Made by a program: the position numbers and the translations under genes
The notes under the pieces: generated by a model
Seen by the model: the letters and a program-made list of their open reading frames with translations, nothing else
Database searches by the model: none
Told to the model about the DNA's origin: nothing
Source of the DNA: Saccopteryx bilineata
Taxonomy: Eukaryota > Chordata > Mammalia > Chiroptera > Emballonuridae
NCBI RefSeq assembly: GCF_036850765.1
Contig: NC_089492.1
Coordinates: 203,204,276 to 203,268,275 of the forward strand
Direction: 5' to 3'
Length of the DNA stretch: 64,000 nucleotides
Shown here: one piece after another, positions 35,101 through 48,000 of the stretch
Layout of the letters: each line of letters opens with the position of its first letter
How positions within the stretch are numbered: position 1 is the first letter of the stretch

Positions 35101-38100
35101 TGTTCATTTTCTGAAGTTTCATTGCTGGCATATAGGAAAGCAATAGACTTATACATTGATTTTTTATCCTGAGACTTTACTCTATTGGTTTACTGTTTTT
35201 AATAGTTTTTTATTGGAGTCTTTGGGGTTTTCTATGTACAGGCTCATGTCATCTGCAAAATATGATACCTTTACTTCTTTCCCGATATGAATGCCTTTTA
35301 TTTATTTCCCTTGTCTAATTGCTCTGGCCAAAACTTTTAGAACTGGAGAACAAAGATAGCAACAGAGTAGGCGGACATTCCAATTGCCACCTCTCAGGAC
35401 CAAATTGAATTACAACTTAGTTTAAAAACAATCGTCTTGAAAAACCAACTTTGGACTAAACTAAGCAGAGTCTATAACCAAGGATCACAGAAGAAGCCAA
35501 ACTGAAACTGGTAGAAAGGGCGGAGACACAGAAAGGGCTAACCAGATCCCAGGAGCGAGCTGTAGCTAAGGGTCTGGAAGGACTCTCACTGCGGGAGGTT
35601 GGCCTTCAGAGGTGTGGGTGCCCAGGCCCAGGACCAGAGCCCCAACATAGAGCCCCAGAGCCTAGAGGAGAAACTCAGACAGCATTTAGCTGTGAAAAGA
35701 GCAGGGTTTCTGTCTGCAAGAAAGAAACAGAGCTCTCAGACACAGACTTGGTCTAAAAGGGTCTGCGCAGAAAACCTCGTTCACAGCCATTTACTCGGGG
35801 ATCAGGGGGTGGAGAGAGAGCTGAGAGGACTGGAGTTGTGTGAGGAGAGTGTAAAGTTGGAGGCCCAGGAAGAGACACTGTGGGGGCCAGCCACCAGAAT
35901 CCCTGTGCTGAGTCATTCTCCAGTACTGCAGTCGCCATTTTCTTGAGTGGGGCAATCACCTCAGAATGTCATCAGCCTGAGGAAAAGCAGCTGCCCTTCT
36001 CTCAGGAGTCTCACATACCCCAGTCATGGTGACAGGTCTTTCATATAGGCCAGGAAGCAGGGGGCACATTAGTGACTCGGTTTTCTGGTGTTGAGACCAG
36101 AGCTCCCCCATACACACTCTCCTGAGTCTATGACTGGTGCTTCTACCTCATGGTAGACGCACTTGAAACTGTCTGAAGAGTGGAAGACCACACTTCTGGG
36201 TCTCAGAGGCCACATCCACCAGACTACCGGGGCCACACCCTACTGAAGTCTGTGAAAAAAGACTGAACACACTGACACTTGGGGCCAAAGGGCAGAGCCA
36301 CACCCACCACCCTTCCTAATCCCTGAATTGCTGCAGGCTCTTGACTCTAGCAGAGGTTTTTTCAAAAGCTAAGCCCAACAAGCAGCCAGCAGACAGAGGC
36401 TGCAAAAGGCAGGACTCAGGGAAATGTGACTATTTGAGTAGACCTTCCTCCAGGCCCAGTATAGGTAAAAGCCAGCCTAGAAATGCAGCTTGGTATTTCC
36501 ATGTACACCTGGGTGTAGCAGAGGCAGCCACAAACTCTTAATTGCTTGTAGCTCTATGAAGGTAGCTAAGGGCCAGTCATGGGCAGTGTCTCCCACAGGT
36601 CTGTGCTGGGTTACTGTTTGGGAGGCCCAGGGCTGGCACATCCGGGGGCCAGGTGCAGAAAGCATTGGTTCAGGACCTCACAACCTTTGCTATGATGGTA
36701 TCCTAAGGAAAAACTCCTCACACCTGGCCCATGTGAGGTGAGTTCCACTCTCTGTGGTCAGCAGCGGCAAGGTGGATCATGTGCATAGGATAGGATGGAG
36801 CTTTGCAGTCAGCCAGCCTGGGCACTGGATAATCTGTTCTTCTAGGCTAGATTCCACAAGGGGAAGGGAGAGAGGCTTGGTGCATGGACATTTAACATGT
36901 GTACCCCTATGAGTCTATCTCTGGATCTGGTTAAGGGACTAAGCCACCATTTGTAGGGGCACAGCCAGCACCAGGAAAGGAATTTCTCAGTCTTCCTCCT
37001 TGAGAATAGGGTCTCACCAGCTGAATGAACTTCTGCAGAGGAGACTGTCAGCCACACTCAGTCTGAACCTGCTGCTCACCTTGTTGGGGAGAAATAAAAT
37101 TTGAGTATCCAGCAGTGGCTGAGGGATAAAACTGTTTAGTAGGGGCCACATTCCCCGTACTGAGCTCCTGACCAAGATACACATGAAGTAGGAGGTCCCA
37201 CAAATGTTGTATTCACAACCTCAGCTGCCTTAATCCACCAAGCATGCAACCTGTAGTAGGGTTGGTTTGGTGAGGCCAATCTTAGCCCACACTACAGTCT
37301 TACTACAGAAGACTCTGTGGGAAGCCAAGGCAGCTAGAAGAGGAAGAGGAGAAGCTGAAAATTGGAGATAAGTCTTACAGAGCTTGGGGCTTTTATGGAG
37401 CTGTTATCATCTCTAAGCAGGAAGAAGCTGATCCTGAATAAAAAGGTTGGCCCCTCACACAGTACCCAGGCTCAGAAAACACAGACACAAACAGCAAAAA
37501 TTGCAGTAGCTGCAGACCAGTAGCCCACAGCGGGTTATAAACAACAGCTGTCATCAACACAAGACAAACTAGAGCCAACACTACTAGTAGGGGGTGGCAG
37601 ACAGCACCAACCCTAGGCTCAACTACTTACACAAGCAACATACACAAAGGTAAGTCTAGCAGGCACTAGACACTATGGAGAATAAATACCCCAATAAGAA
37701 AGACATTGCACAGTGTGTAATACACATGATCAAGATTGACCTTTAGAGCCAGCCAGCCTGAAGAGATTACCATACCCATGAAAGGACCAACTGCATCTAA
37801 TACATACAACAGGAGGGAAAATAGTACCCTCAAGAAGCATCCTAGAACAAGGAACACAACTGGTCAGGAGGACAGTACCACAGAGCCCATCTTCTTCACA
37901 AAGACCACACAAAATTGCAAAGTCAGAGAGTGCTATCTAATATACAGACAAAATGGGCAAAGATAAAAATGTTGCCCAAATGAATCAATAAGAGAAATCC
38001 CCAGAAAAAGAACTGAATGAGATGGAATTAACTAAAACACCAGATGCAGAGTTTAAAACAATAATTTTTAGGATGCACAAGGATCTTAGAGCAACAACAG

Positions 38101-41100
38101 ATGGACATAATGAGCACTAAATAAAGAGGTAGCAATAATCAAAAAAAAGTATTGAAATCATTAAAAAGAACCAGTCAGAAATGACACATATGATATCAGG
38201 AATGAAGACTCCACTATAAGAAAATAACAGCAGGCTGGATGAAGCAGAGGATCGAATCAGTGATTTAGAGAATGAGATACACAAAAGCATGGAAGCAGAG
38301 CAGTAAAAAGAAAAGAAGCTCGAAAAGTCTGAGGAAACTCTAAGAGAGCTATGTGACAACATGAAGATAAACAACATGTTAGAGAACCTGTTTGAAGAAA
38401 TTATTGCTGAAAACTTCTCTGAATTGATGAAGGAAAAATTCACACAAGTTTAAGAAGCACAGAGAGTCCCATTAAAGGGGAACCCAAGGAGGCCTACACC
38501 AAGCCATCATAATTAAAGTAACAAAGTTAAGAGACAAAGAAAGACTACTAAAAGCTGCAAGGAAAAAAAGCAGTTAATTACCTACAGAGGAGGCCCCATA
38601 AGAATGACATCCAACTTCTCAACAGAAACAGTTGAGGCCAGAAAGGATTGGCAAGAAATATTTAAAGTGATGCAAAGCAAGAACCTACAACCAAGACTTC
38701 TTTATCCAGCAAGGCTATCATTTAAAATTGAAGTAGAAATAAAAAGTTTCCCAAACAAAACAAAAAAAAATCACAGAACTGATTATAAGCAAACCAGTAC
38801 TGCAAGAAATTTTAAGGAACCTGCTGTAAAAAAAAGCAAAGAAGAAAAAAAATCGAGAAAAAGAGAATTATAGATTTAAAGAATAAAATGGCAAAAATCA
38901 ACTACATATCAATAGTTACCTTAAATGTAAATGGATTAAATGCTCCAATTAGAGGACATAAGGTAACTGCGAGGATAAGAAAACAGGACCCATACATATG
39001 CTGTCTACAAGAGACCCAACTCAGAAAAATAGATACACATAGACTAAAAGTGAAAGGATGAAAAATCTATTTCATGCAAATGGAAATGAAAAAAAAGCTG
39101 GAGCAGCAGTACTTATATCTGACAAAATAGATTTTAAAACAAAGGCTATAATAAGGGATCAAGAAGGTCACTACATAATGATAAAGGGAGCAATCCAACA
39201 GGAGGATATAACTGTTGAAAATATCTATGTGCCTGATATAGGAGAACCTAAATATATAAAGCAGATTCTGATGGACATAAAGGCAAGATCAACAGCAGTA
39301 CTATAATAGTAGGGCATTTTAATACCCCACTAACATCAATGGATAGATCCTCCAGACAGAAAATTAACAAAGAAACAACAGCCTTAAATGACACACTAGA
39401 TCAACTGGATTTAATAGATATCTTCAGAACATTTCACCACAAAGCAGCAGAATTTACATTCTTTTCAAGTGCTCATGGTACATTCTCTAGGATAGACCAC
39501 ATGTTAGGAAATAAAACGAGTCTCAATAAATTTAAGAAGATTGAAATTATATCAAGAATCTTCTCTGATCACAATGGCATGAAACTAGAAATCGATTACA
39601 ATAGAAAAACTGAAAAACATTCAAACAATTGGAGGCGAAATAGCATGTTATTAAACAATGAATGGGTTAACAAAGAGATCAAAGAAGAAATAAAAACTTT
39701 TCTTGAAACAAATGTAAATGAATATACAACTCAAAATTTATGACACACAGCAAAAGCAGTTCTGAGAGGCAAAAAAAAAGCTCAGAGACACAACTTAATC
39801 CTGCATCTAAAAACCAGAAAAAGACCAACAAATAAAGGCCAGAAGAAGTAGAAAGAAGGAAATAATAAAAATCAGAGAGGAAATAAATGACATATAGGCT
39901 AAAAAAAAAATACAGAAAATCAAAGAAACCAAGAGATGATTCTTTGGAAAGGTAAACAAAATTGAACCTATAACCAGACTCATCAAGAGAAACAGAGAGA
40001 GGACTCAAATAAATAAAATTAAAAATGAGAGAGGAGAAGTAACAACTGACACCAAAGAAATATGAAGGATTGTAAGAAAATACTATGAAGATCTGTATGT
40101 CAAAAAAATTGGGCAACCTAGGCTAAATGGATAAATTTCTAGAAACACATAATCTTCCAAAACTCAATCTGGAAGAATCAGAAAACCTAAACAAACTGAT
40201 TACAACAAATGAAATTGAAACAATTATCAAAAAACTCCCAGCAAACAAAAGTCCTGGACCAGATGGCTTCACAGATGAATTTTACCAAATATTCAGAGAA
40301 GAACTAACACCTATCCTTCTCAAGCTATTTCAAAAAATTCAAGAGGAGGGAAGACATCCAAGCTGGTTTTATGAGGTGAGCATAATCCTCATTCCAAAAC
40401 CAGGTAAAGACACTACAAAGAAAGAAAACTATAGGCCAATATCCCTGATGAATTTGAATGCTAAAATTCTCAACAAAATATTAGCAACCCAGATCCAGCA
40501 ATACATGAAGAAAATCATATATCATAATCAAGTGGAATTTATTCTGGAGAGGCAAGGCTGGTACAATATTTGCAAATCAATCAATGTGATTCATCACATG
40601 AACAAAAAGGAAGGACAAAAATCACATGATAATATCAATAGATGCAGAAAAAGCATTTGATAAAAATCCAACCTGCATTTATGATCAAAATTCTCAACAA
40701 AGTGAGAATACAGGGACATACCTCAACATAATAAAGGCGATCTATGACAAACCCATGGCCAACATCATACTCAATGGGCAAAAATTAAAAGTAATCCCAT
40801 TAAGATCAGGAACAGGTCAGAGGTGCCCCTTTCACCAATCTTATTCAACATAGTTCTGAAAGTTCTAGCCACAGCAGGCAGACAAGAAGAAGAAATAAAA
40901 AGCACCAAACTGGAAAAGAAGTAAAATTATCCTTATTTATGATGCCATGCTATTGTACATAGAAAACCCTAAAGTCTCTGTCAAAAAACTACTAGACTTG
41001 ACAAATGAATTCGGCAAGGTGGCAGGATACAAAATTAATATTCAGAAATCAGAGGCATTTTTATACACCAACAATAAACTGTCTAAAAGAGAAATTAAGG

Positions 41101-44100
41101 AAACAATCCCATTAACGATTGCAACAACAACAAATATAAAGTACCTAGGAGTAAATTTAACCAAGGAGGTAAAAGAATTATACTCTGAACATTTTTAAAC
41201 ATTGATAAAAGAAATCAAGGAAGATACAAACAAGAGGAAGAAAGAAAAAACATCATTAAAATGTCTATATTACCCAAAGCAACCTATAAATTCAATGCAA
41301 TTTTCATTAAAACACCAATGACATACTTCAAAGGTATAGAACAAATATTTCAAAAATTTATATGAAACCAAAAAAGAACACAAATAGCCTAAACAATCTT
41401 GAAAAAGAAGAATAAAGTGGGAGGTATCACACTTCCTGATATCAAGTTATTCTACGAGGCCATTGTACTCAAAGCAACTTGGTACTGGCATAAGAACAGG
41501 CATACAGATCAATAGAAGAGAACAGAAAACCCCAAAATAAACCCAAGCTTTTATGGTCAATTGATATTTGACAAAGGAGGAAAAAGCATACAATGAAGTA
41601 AAGATAGTCTCTTTAATACATGGTGTTGGGAAAATTGAACAGGTACAAGCAAAAAAAATGAGACAACCAACTTACTCCATTCACAAAAATGAACTCAAAA
41701 GATAAAAGAGTTAAATGTAAGTCATGAAACCATAAACATCTTGGAAGAATATATAAGCAGTAAACTCTCCAATATTTCTCATAGCAATATTTTTGCTGAT
41801 TTGTCTCCACAGGCCAGTGAAATAAAGAAAAGGATGAACAAATGGAACTATATCAAACAAAAAAGCTTCTGCACAGCAAAAGATAACCATGAACAAAATA
41901 AAAAAACAGCCCACACAATGGGAGAACATATTTGCCATACATCTGATAAGGGGTTAATAACCAAAATTATAAAGAGCTTGTAAAACTTAATACCAGGATG
42001 TCAACAATCTAATTAAAAAACAGACAAAAGAACTGAGTAGACACTTCTCCAGAGAGGACATACAAATGGCCAATAGGCATATGAAAAAGTGTTCAATGTC
42101 ACTAATCATCAGAGAAATGCAAATTAAAACCACAACGAGATATCACCTCATACCTGTCAGAATGGTGCTCATTAACAAAACAATGCACAATAAGTGCTGG
42201 TGAGGGTGTGGAGAAAAGGGAACCTGCTGGGAATGCAGACTGGTGCAGCCACTGTGGAAAACTGTATAGGATTTCCTCAAAAAATTAAAAATGGAACTGC
42301 CTTTTGACCCAGTTATCCCACCTTTAGGAGTATATCCTAAGAATACCAAATCACCGATTCAAAAGAAGATATGCACCTCCATGTTTATTGTAGCATTATT
42401 TACAATAGCCAAGATCTGAAAACAGCCCAAGTGTCCATCAGGGGACGAGTGGATTAAAAAGCAGTGGTACATATACACAATGGAATACTATGCAGCTATA
42501 AAAAAGAAGGAAATCTTACCATTTGTGACAACATGGATGGATCTGGAAATTATTATGCTAAGTGAAATAAGCCAAGCAAAGAAAGAAAAATATCATATGA
42601 TCTCAATTATGTGTGGACTCTAATGAACAAAGTGAACAGAGGAATAGAATAGAGGCAGAGGTGGGTTCACAGGGACCAGAGGGACAGCAGTAAGAGGGAA
42701 GGGAGATGAGGTGATGAGATCAGAAAAGGTAAAGTGATTAGTGAAATTATATATATATATAACAGAGATGTAGATAACAGAATAGCAAATCCTAGAGGGC
42801 AGAGGGAGGAAGTTAGAGGAAGTGGGCAAAGGGGGTATAAAAAAGGACACAGGGGTGGGGGTGAGGGAGTTATATTCAGTAGGACACTTGAATCCATGTA
42901 GACACAATAAATTAAAATTAAAATTAAAAAATTAAAATAATAAATATGTTCTTAAGAAATAAAAAAATAAGTAAATAAAATAAAAAATTTTAAACTATCT
43001 TGAATAAGGGTGGATAGACTGGGCAGCCTTTTCTTGTTTCTGATTTTAGAGGAAAAGCCTTCAGTTTTTCACTATTCAATATAATATTAGCAGATGGTTT
43101 ATCATATATGGCCTTTATTATGATGAGGTACTTTCCTCCTATCCTCATTTTATTGAGTGTTTTAAACATAAATGGATGTTGCTCACGAGATTCTTATATG
43201 ATTATTTTCATTTCTTTGATGTCAGTTGTAATTTCTCTTGTTTCATTTCTAATTTAATTAATTTTGCCATCCCTTTTTTTTGATGAGTCTGGCTTATGGC
43301 TTATCAGTTTTGTTTATCTTTTCAAAGAACCAGCTCTTAATTTTGTTGATCTTTTATATTATATTGTTTATTTTTACTCTGATCTTTATTATTTCTTTCC
43401 GTTTACCAATTTTGTCTTTTGTTTGCTCTTCTTTTTCTAATTCCTTTAAGTGTAAAATTAGATTGGTTATTTTGAATTTTTCTTGTTTCTTGAGGTAGGC
43501 TTGCATATCTATGAACTTCCCTAATAAAACTGCTTTTGTTATATCTTATCGATTTTGGAGAGTTGTGTTTTATTTTTGTCTCAAGATAGTTTTTTATTTT
43601 CTGCTTAAAATTGTTTTCAATTTATTGGTTTTTAAGTGCATGTAAATTAGTCTCCACATGTTTATGTTTTTCCAGTTTTTTTCTTATGATACATTTCTAG
43701 TGTTGTGCTATTGTGGTCAGAAAAGATATGTGATGTGATTTTAATCATCTTAAGTATATTAAGACTTGTTCTGTGGCCTATTATGCAATCTATCTTGAAG
43801 AATGTTCCATACACTCTTGAAAAGAATATTAATCCTGTATGCTTTAGATGAAATGTTATGCAAATAACTATTACGTCCATCTAGTTAATTTTTTTGTTGT
43901 TTAAGAACAATGGTTTCTTACTAATTTTCTGTATGAATGATGTATTTATTGATTTAAGTGGGTTATTAATGTCTTCTTTTATTATTATGTTGTCAACTTC
44001 TCTCTGTATCTGTTAATATTTTCTGAATATATTTACATACTTCTATATTAGGTGTGTAAATATTTGTGAATGATTTATCTTCTTGGATTGACCATTTTAT

Positions 44101-44992
44101 CATTTTGTACTGCTATTTTTGAATCATTTTATAGTCTTTGTCTTAAAGTTTATTTTGTTTTTATGAATTTTGCAACCTCAGCATTCTTTTCATTTTTACT
44201 TGCATAGAATATCATTTTCCATCCTTCACCTATAATCTATAGGTATCTTTCCATCCTAAGTGAATCTCTTGTAGGCAGCATCTTGTGGGTCATAATTTTT
44301 CATTAATTCAGCCACCCTATGGTCCTTCATTTGAGCACTTAGCTCATTTAAATTTAAAAGCATTATTTATTTTTTTATTTTTATTTTTTTTTTGTATTTT
44401 TCTGAAGCTAGAAACAGGGAGAGACAGTCAGACAGACTCCCGCATGCGCCCAACCGGGATCCACCCGGCACACCCACCAGGGGGCGATGCTCTGCCCACC
44501 AGGGGGCAATGCTCTGCCCCTCCGGGGTGTTGCTCTGCCGCGACCAGAGCCACTCGAGTGCCTGGGGCAGAGGCCAAGGAGCCATCCCCAGCACCTGGGC
44601 CATCTTTGCTCCAATGGAGCCTTGGCTGCAGGAGGGGAAGAGAGAGACAGAGAGGAAGGAGAGGGGCAGGGGTGGAGAAGCAAATGGGCGCTTCTCCTGT
44701 GTGCCCTGGCCGGGAATAGAACCCGGGACTTCTACACGCCAGGCCGACGCTCTACCACTGAGCCAACCGGCCAGGGCCTAAAAGCATTATTGATAGGTAT
44801 GTATTTATTACAATTTTATTAATTTTTTTGGTTGTTTTTGTAGTTTTTCCCTGTTTCTTTCTTCTTTTCTTGGTTTCTTTTTCTGTAATTTGTTGCTTTC
44901 CTTTACTGTTATGTTGGGTTTCTTTCTCTTTTTTTTGCATATGTTTTGTAGGTTTTTTTACTTGTTACCATAACATTCAAATATATATATAT

Positions 44993-45027
<35 letters not shown>

Positions 45028-48000
45028 TCAGACATACATGTATATGTATATATATGCACATACATGTATATGTATATATATACCTAAATACATACACAAA
45101 CATACATATATGCATATATATATATTTATAAGTAGCAACCTATTGTAAGCTGATAGGCATTTAAGTTTTAATACATTCTAAAAATAATACATTTTTATTC
45201 ACCCTCCATACTTTGTTTACAACATAGTGTTTTAAATCATTTTGTTTTCTGTATTTCCTAACTACTTATATTTATATTTGATTTTTCTTTTAACCTTCAT
45301 ACTAGCTTTGTAAATGGCTGATCCATTGCATTTACTAAATATTTGCCTGTATGTATTACATCTTTCCTTATCTGTATTTTTAAAATTTCTAATTATGGCC
45401 TTAAATTTTCCACATAAAGATATTTTATAAACCAGTTTAGGGATGATGAATTGTTTCAGTTTTTGCTTTTCTCAGAAAATATCTCTTCTTTAATTCTGAA
45501 TGTACCTTTACCAAGTATTCTGTGTTATAAGCTTTTTCCATTCAGTAATTTAACTATATACTGTCTCTGACTGACCAGATGGTGGCACAGAGGATAGAGT
45601 ACTGAGCTGGGATGCGAAGGACCCAGGTTCAAAACCCTGAGGTCTCTGGCTTGAGTGCAGGCTCATCTTCTTTGAGCGTGGGATCATGGATGTGACCTCA
45701 AGTTCTATGGCTTTAGCCCAAAGGTTGCTGACTTGAAGTCCAAGGTCCTTGGCTTGAGCAAGGGGTCACTGGCTCAGCTGGAGATCCCCAACCTGGTCAA
45801 GGCATAGATGAGAAAGCAATGGATGAACAACTAACATGCCACAACAAAGAATTGATGCTTCTCATCTCTCTTTCTTTTTGTCTGTCCCTGTCTGTCTTTC
45901 TCGCTAATAAATAAATATACAGATATAAATAAATAAATACTGTCTCTGACTTTTTGGCCTGTAGCTTCTGTTGAGAAATTGCTTGATAACCTTATGGGTG
46001 TCCCTTATATGTTACTAATTGTTTTCCTCTTGCCAGTTTCAAGAGTCTCCCCTAACTTTTGTCATGTAATATGTCTTGGTGTAGGTCTCTTTTGCTTTAT
46101 CTTATTTGGAACTCTTTGTGTTTCTCGGACTTGGTTCTCTATTTCCTTTCCCAGAATGGAAAGTTTTCAGCCACTTTTCCTAAAAAAACAACTTACTATC
46201 CTTTTCTCTTACTCTATAAAGTGAATAGTAATGCACCTGAGATTATCCCAGAGGTTTCATTAACTATTTTTATTTTATAAAACATTCTTTTTGGATTTTT
46301 GTTTTGTTTTGTTTTGATTGGGTGAGATCCACTATTCTTTCTTCTGAGTCAATAATTGGTTATTTTTCATTAAATTTATTGGGGTGACATTAGTTATTAA
46401 GATCTTATAGGTTTTAAGTGTACATTTCTATGATATTTGATCAGAGGGTGTGATACCTCTAAATTCAGTCTTTTTTCTCAGAATTGCTTTGCCTATTCAG
46501 GTTCTTTTGGGGTTCCATACAAATCTGATGATATTTTGTTCTATATCTTTAAAGAATTTGAATTCTTTTTTATTAATTTTAATGGGGTGACATTAATAAA
46601 TCAGGATACATATGTTCAGAGAAAACATCTCCAGATTATTTTGACATTTGATTATGTTGCATACCCCTCACCCAAAGTCAAATTGTCTTCCGTCACCTTC
46701 TCTCTGGTTTTCTTTGAGAATTTGAATTCTTTATCAGCCAGAATACTTATCTCTGTTTCAGTAGGGTTTTTTTCCTTTTCCTTCTTTTGGAACATATTCT
46801 TCTATCTTCTCCTTTTGCTTTACTCTCTGTGTTTGCTTTTATGGGTTAGATAAAAGATATCTCTTCTGATTTTGAAGGAGTGACTTTGTGTAGGAGTGAC
46901 TACTGTGTAGATTGCATGAGTTGGGTGGTTTGGTCTGGTCAACTGAGGTGTATCTGTGCAGTACCTGGGTGTCTGGCTGGCTGGTGACTGAGGTGCTTGA
47001 ATGTACAGGGCTTCAGGGGTTCCCTGAGAGTACAGCAGATGCTGGCTGAGGCAGCCTGGGACATGGATCTCTGGAGAGTTTGGGGGAGCTGGCTGGCTAG
47101 GGCTGTAGTGGATGTTGTCTGAGGTCATCCAGAGAGTGGAGTTGTTGGAAACTCTGGGGAACCAACTGTCTGGGGCTGCAGTGGGCACTTGCTGAGATGA
47201 CCCTGGCAACATGACTCTGGTTTGTCTTAGGGTGGTCACTGGTCAGGGCTACAGCAGACCTTGCATGGTGGCCCTGGGCCACACTGTGTAGGCCTTGCAG
47301 ACTGGCTAGAATCCATGTACTGAGCTCTGTCGCCATTACTTTAAGGAGGGGAAACATAAACAATGGTGTTTGCTGGCACCACTGATCTCAGAGAGTGCCC
47401 ACAGATCCTGGAGAGTTCCTGTAGTTCCCCAAACATTTGACAGGCACCTAGTCATTAATAAATGTTTTATATAGTCTGAGTGGTTTTTAAATCTCTGTGT
47501 GTGTGTGTGTGTGTGTGTCCTAGAGTAAACAGGTCTGCCTATTTGCCCCTCAGAGATATTCTTCTATGGCAGTTCTCCGTCTCTGAATAGGGTTCACATG
47601 AGTATCATATTTCTATCTCTTCTATACTTCTCTGTATAGTCCTTTTTATGTTGTTGTGCAAAAGCTTTACAATAGCCAAGATCTGGAAACATCCCAAGTG
47701 TCCGTCAGTGGACGAGTGGATTAAAAAGCTGTGGTACATAGATACAATGGAACAGTATGTGGCCACAAAAAAAGAAGGAACTCTTACTTTTTGCGATGGC
47801 ATAGATGGACCTGGACACTATTATGCTAAGTGAAATAAAGCCAGGCAGAGAAAGACAAATATCATATGATCTCACTTATATGTGGGATCTAATGAATAAA
47901 GTGAACTGAGGAATGGAAAAGAGACAGGTGGGGTCACAGGGAGCAGAAGGACAGCTGTCAGAGGGAAGGGAGATGATGTGATGGGATAAGAGAAGGTGAA

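Larger units (their letters stand above)
35344..42985 (+). mobile_element. Full-length older LINE-1, plus strand
   Basis: Begins near GGAGAACAAAGATAGCAACA (a diverged AAGATGGC LINE-1 start). It has a long 5' UTR to about 37950, ORF1 remnants at about 37958-38875, ORF2 from about 38889 to 42600 in broken frames, a 3' UTR with a G-rich strand and an A-rich tail (42905-42985). The old minus-strand LINE-1 reads up to TTTTAGAACT on the left and resumes after TTTTAAACT on the right, a diverged target duplication. Older than the 23000-30797 copy, judged by its many stops. Confidence 0.8.

Noticed and set aside
44828..45148. Frames across the TA/CA microsatellite
   Set aside because: They are simple-sequence artefacts.
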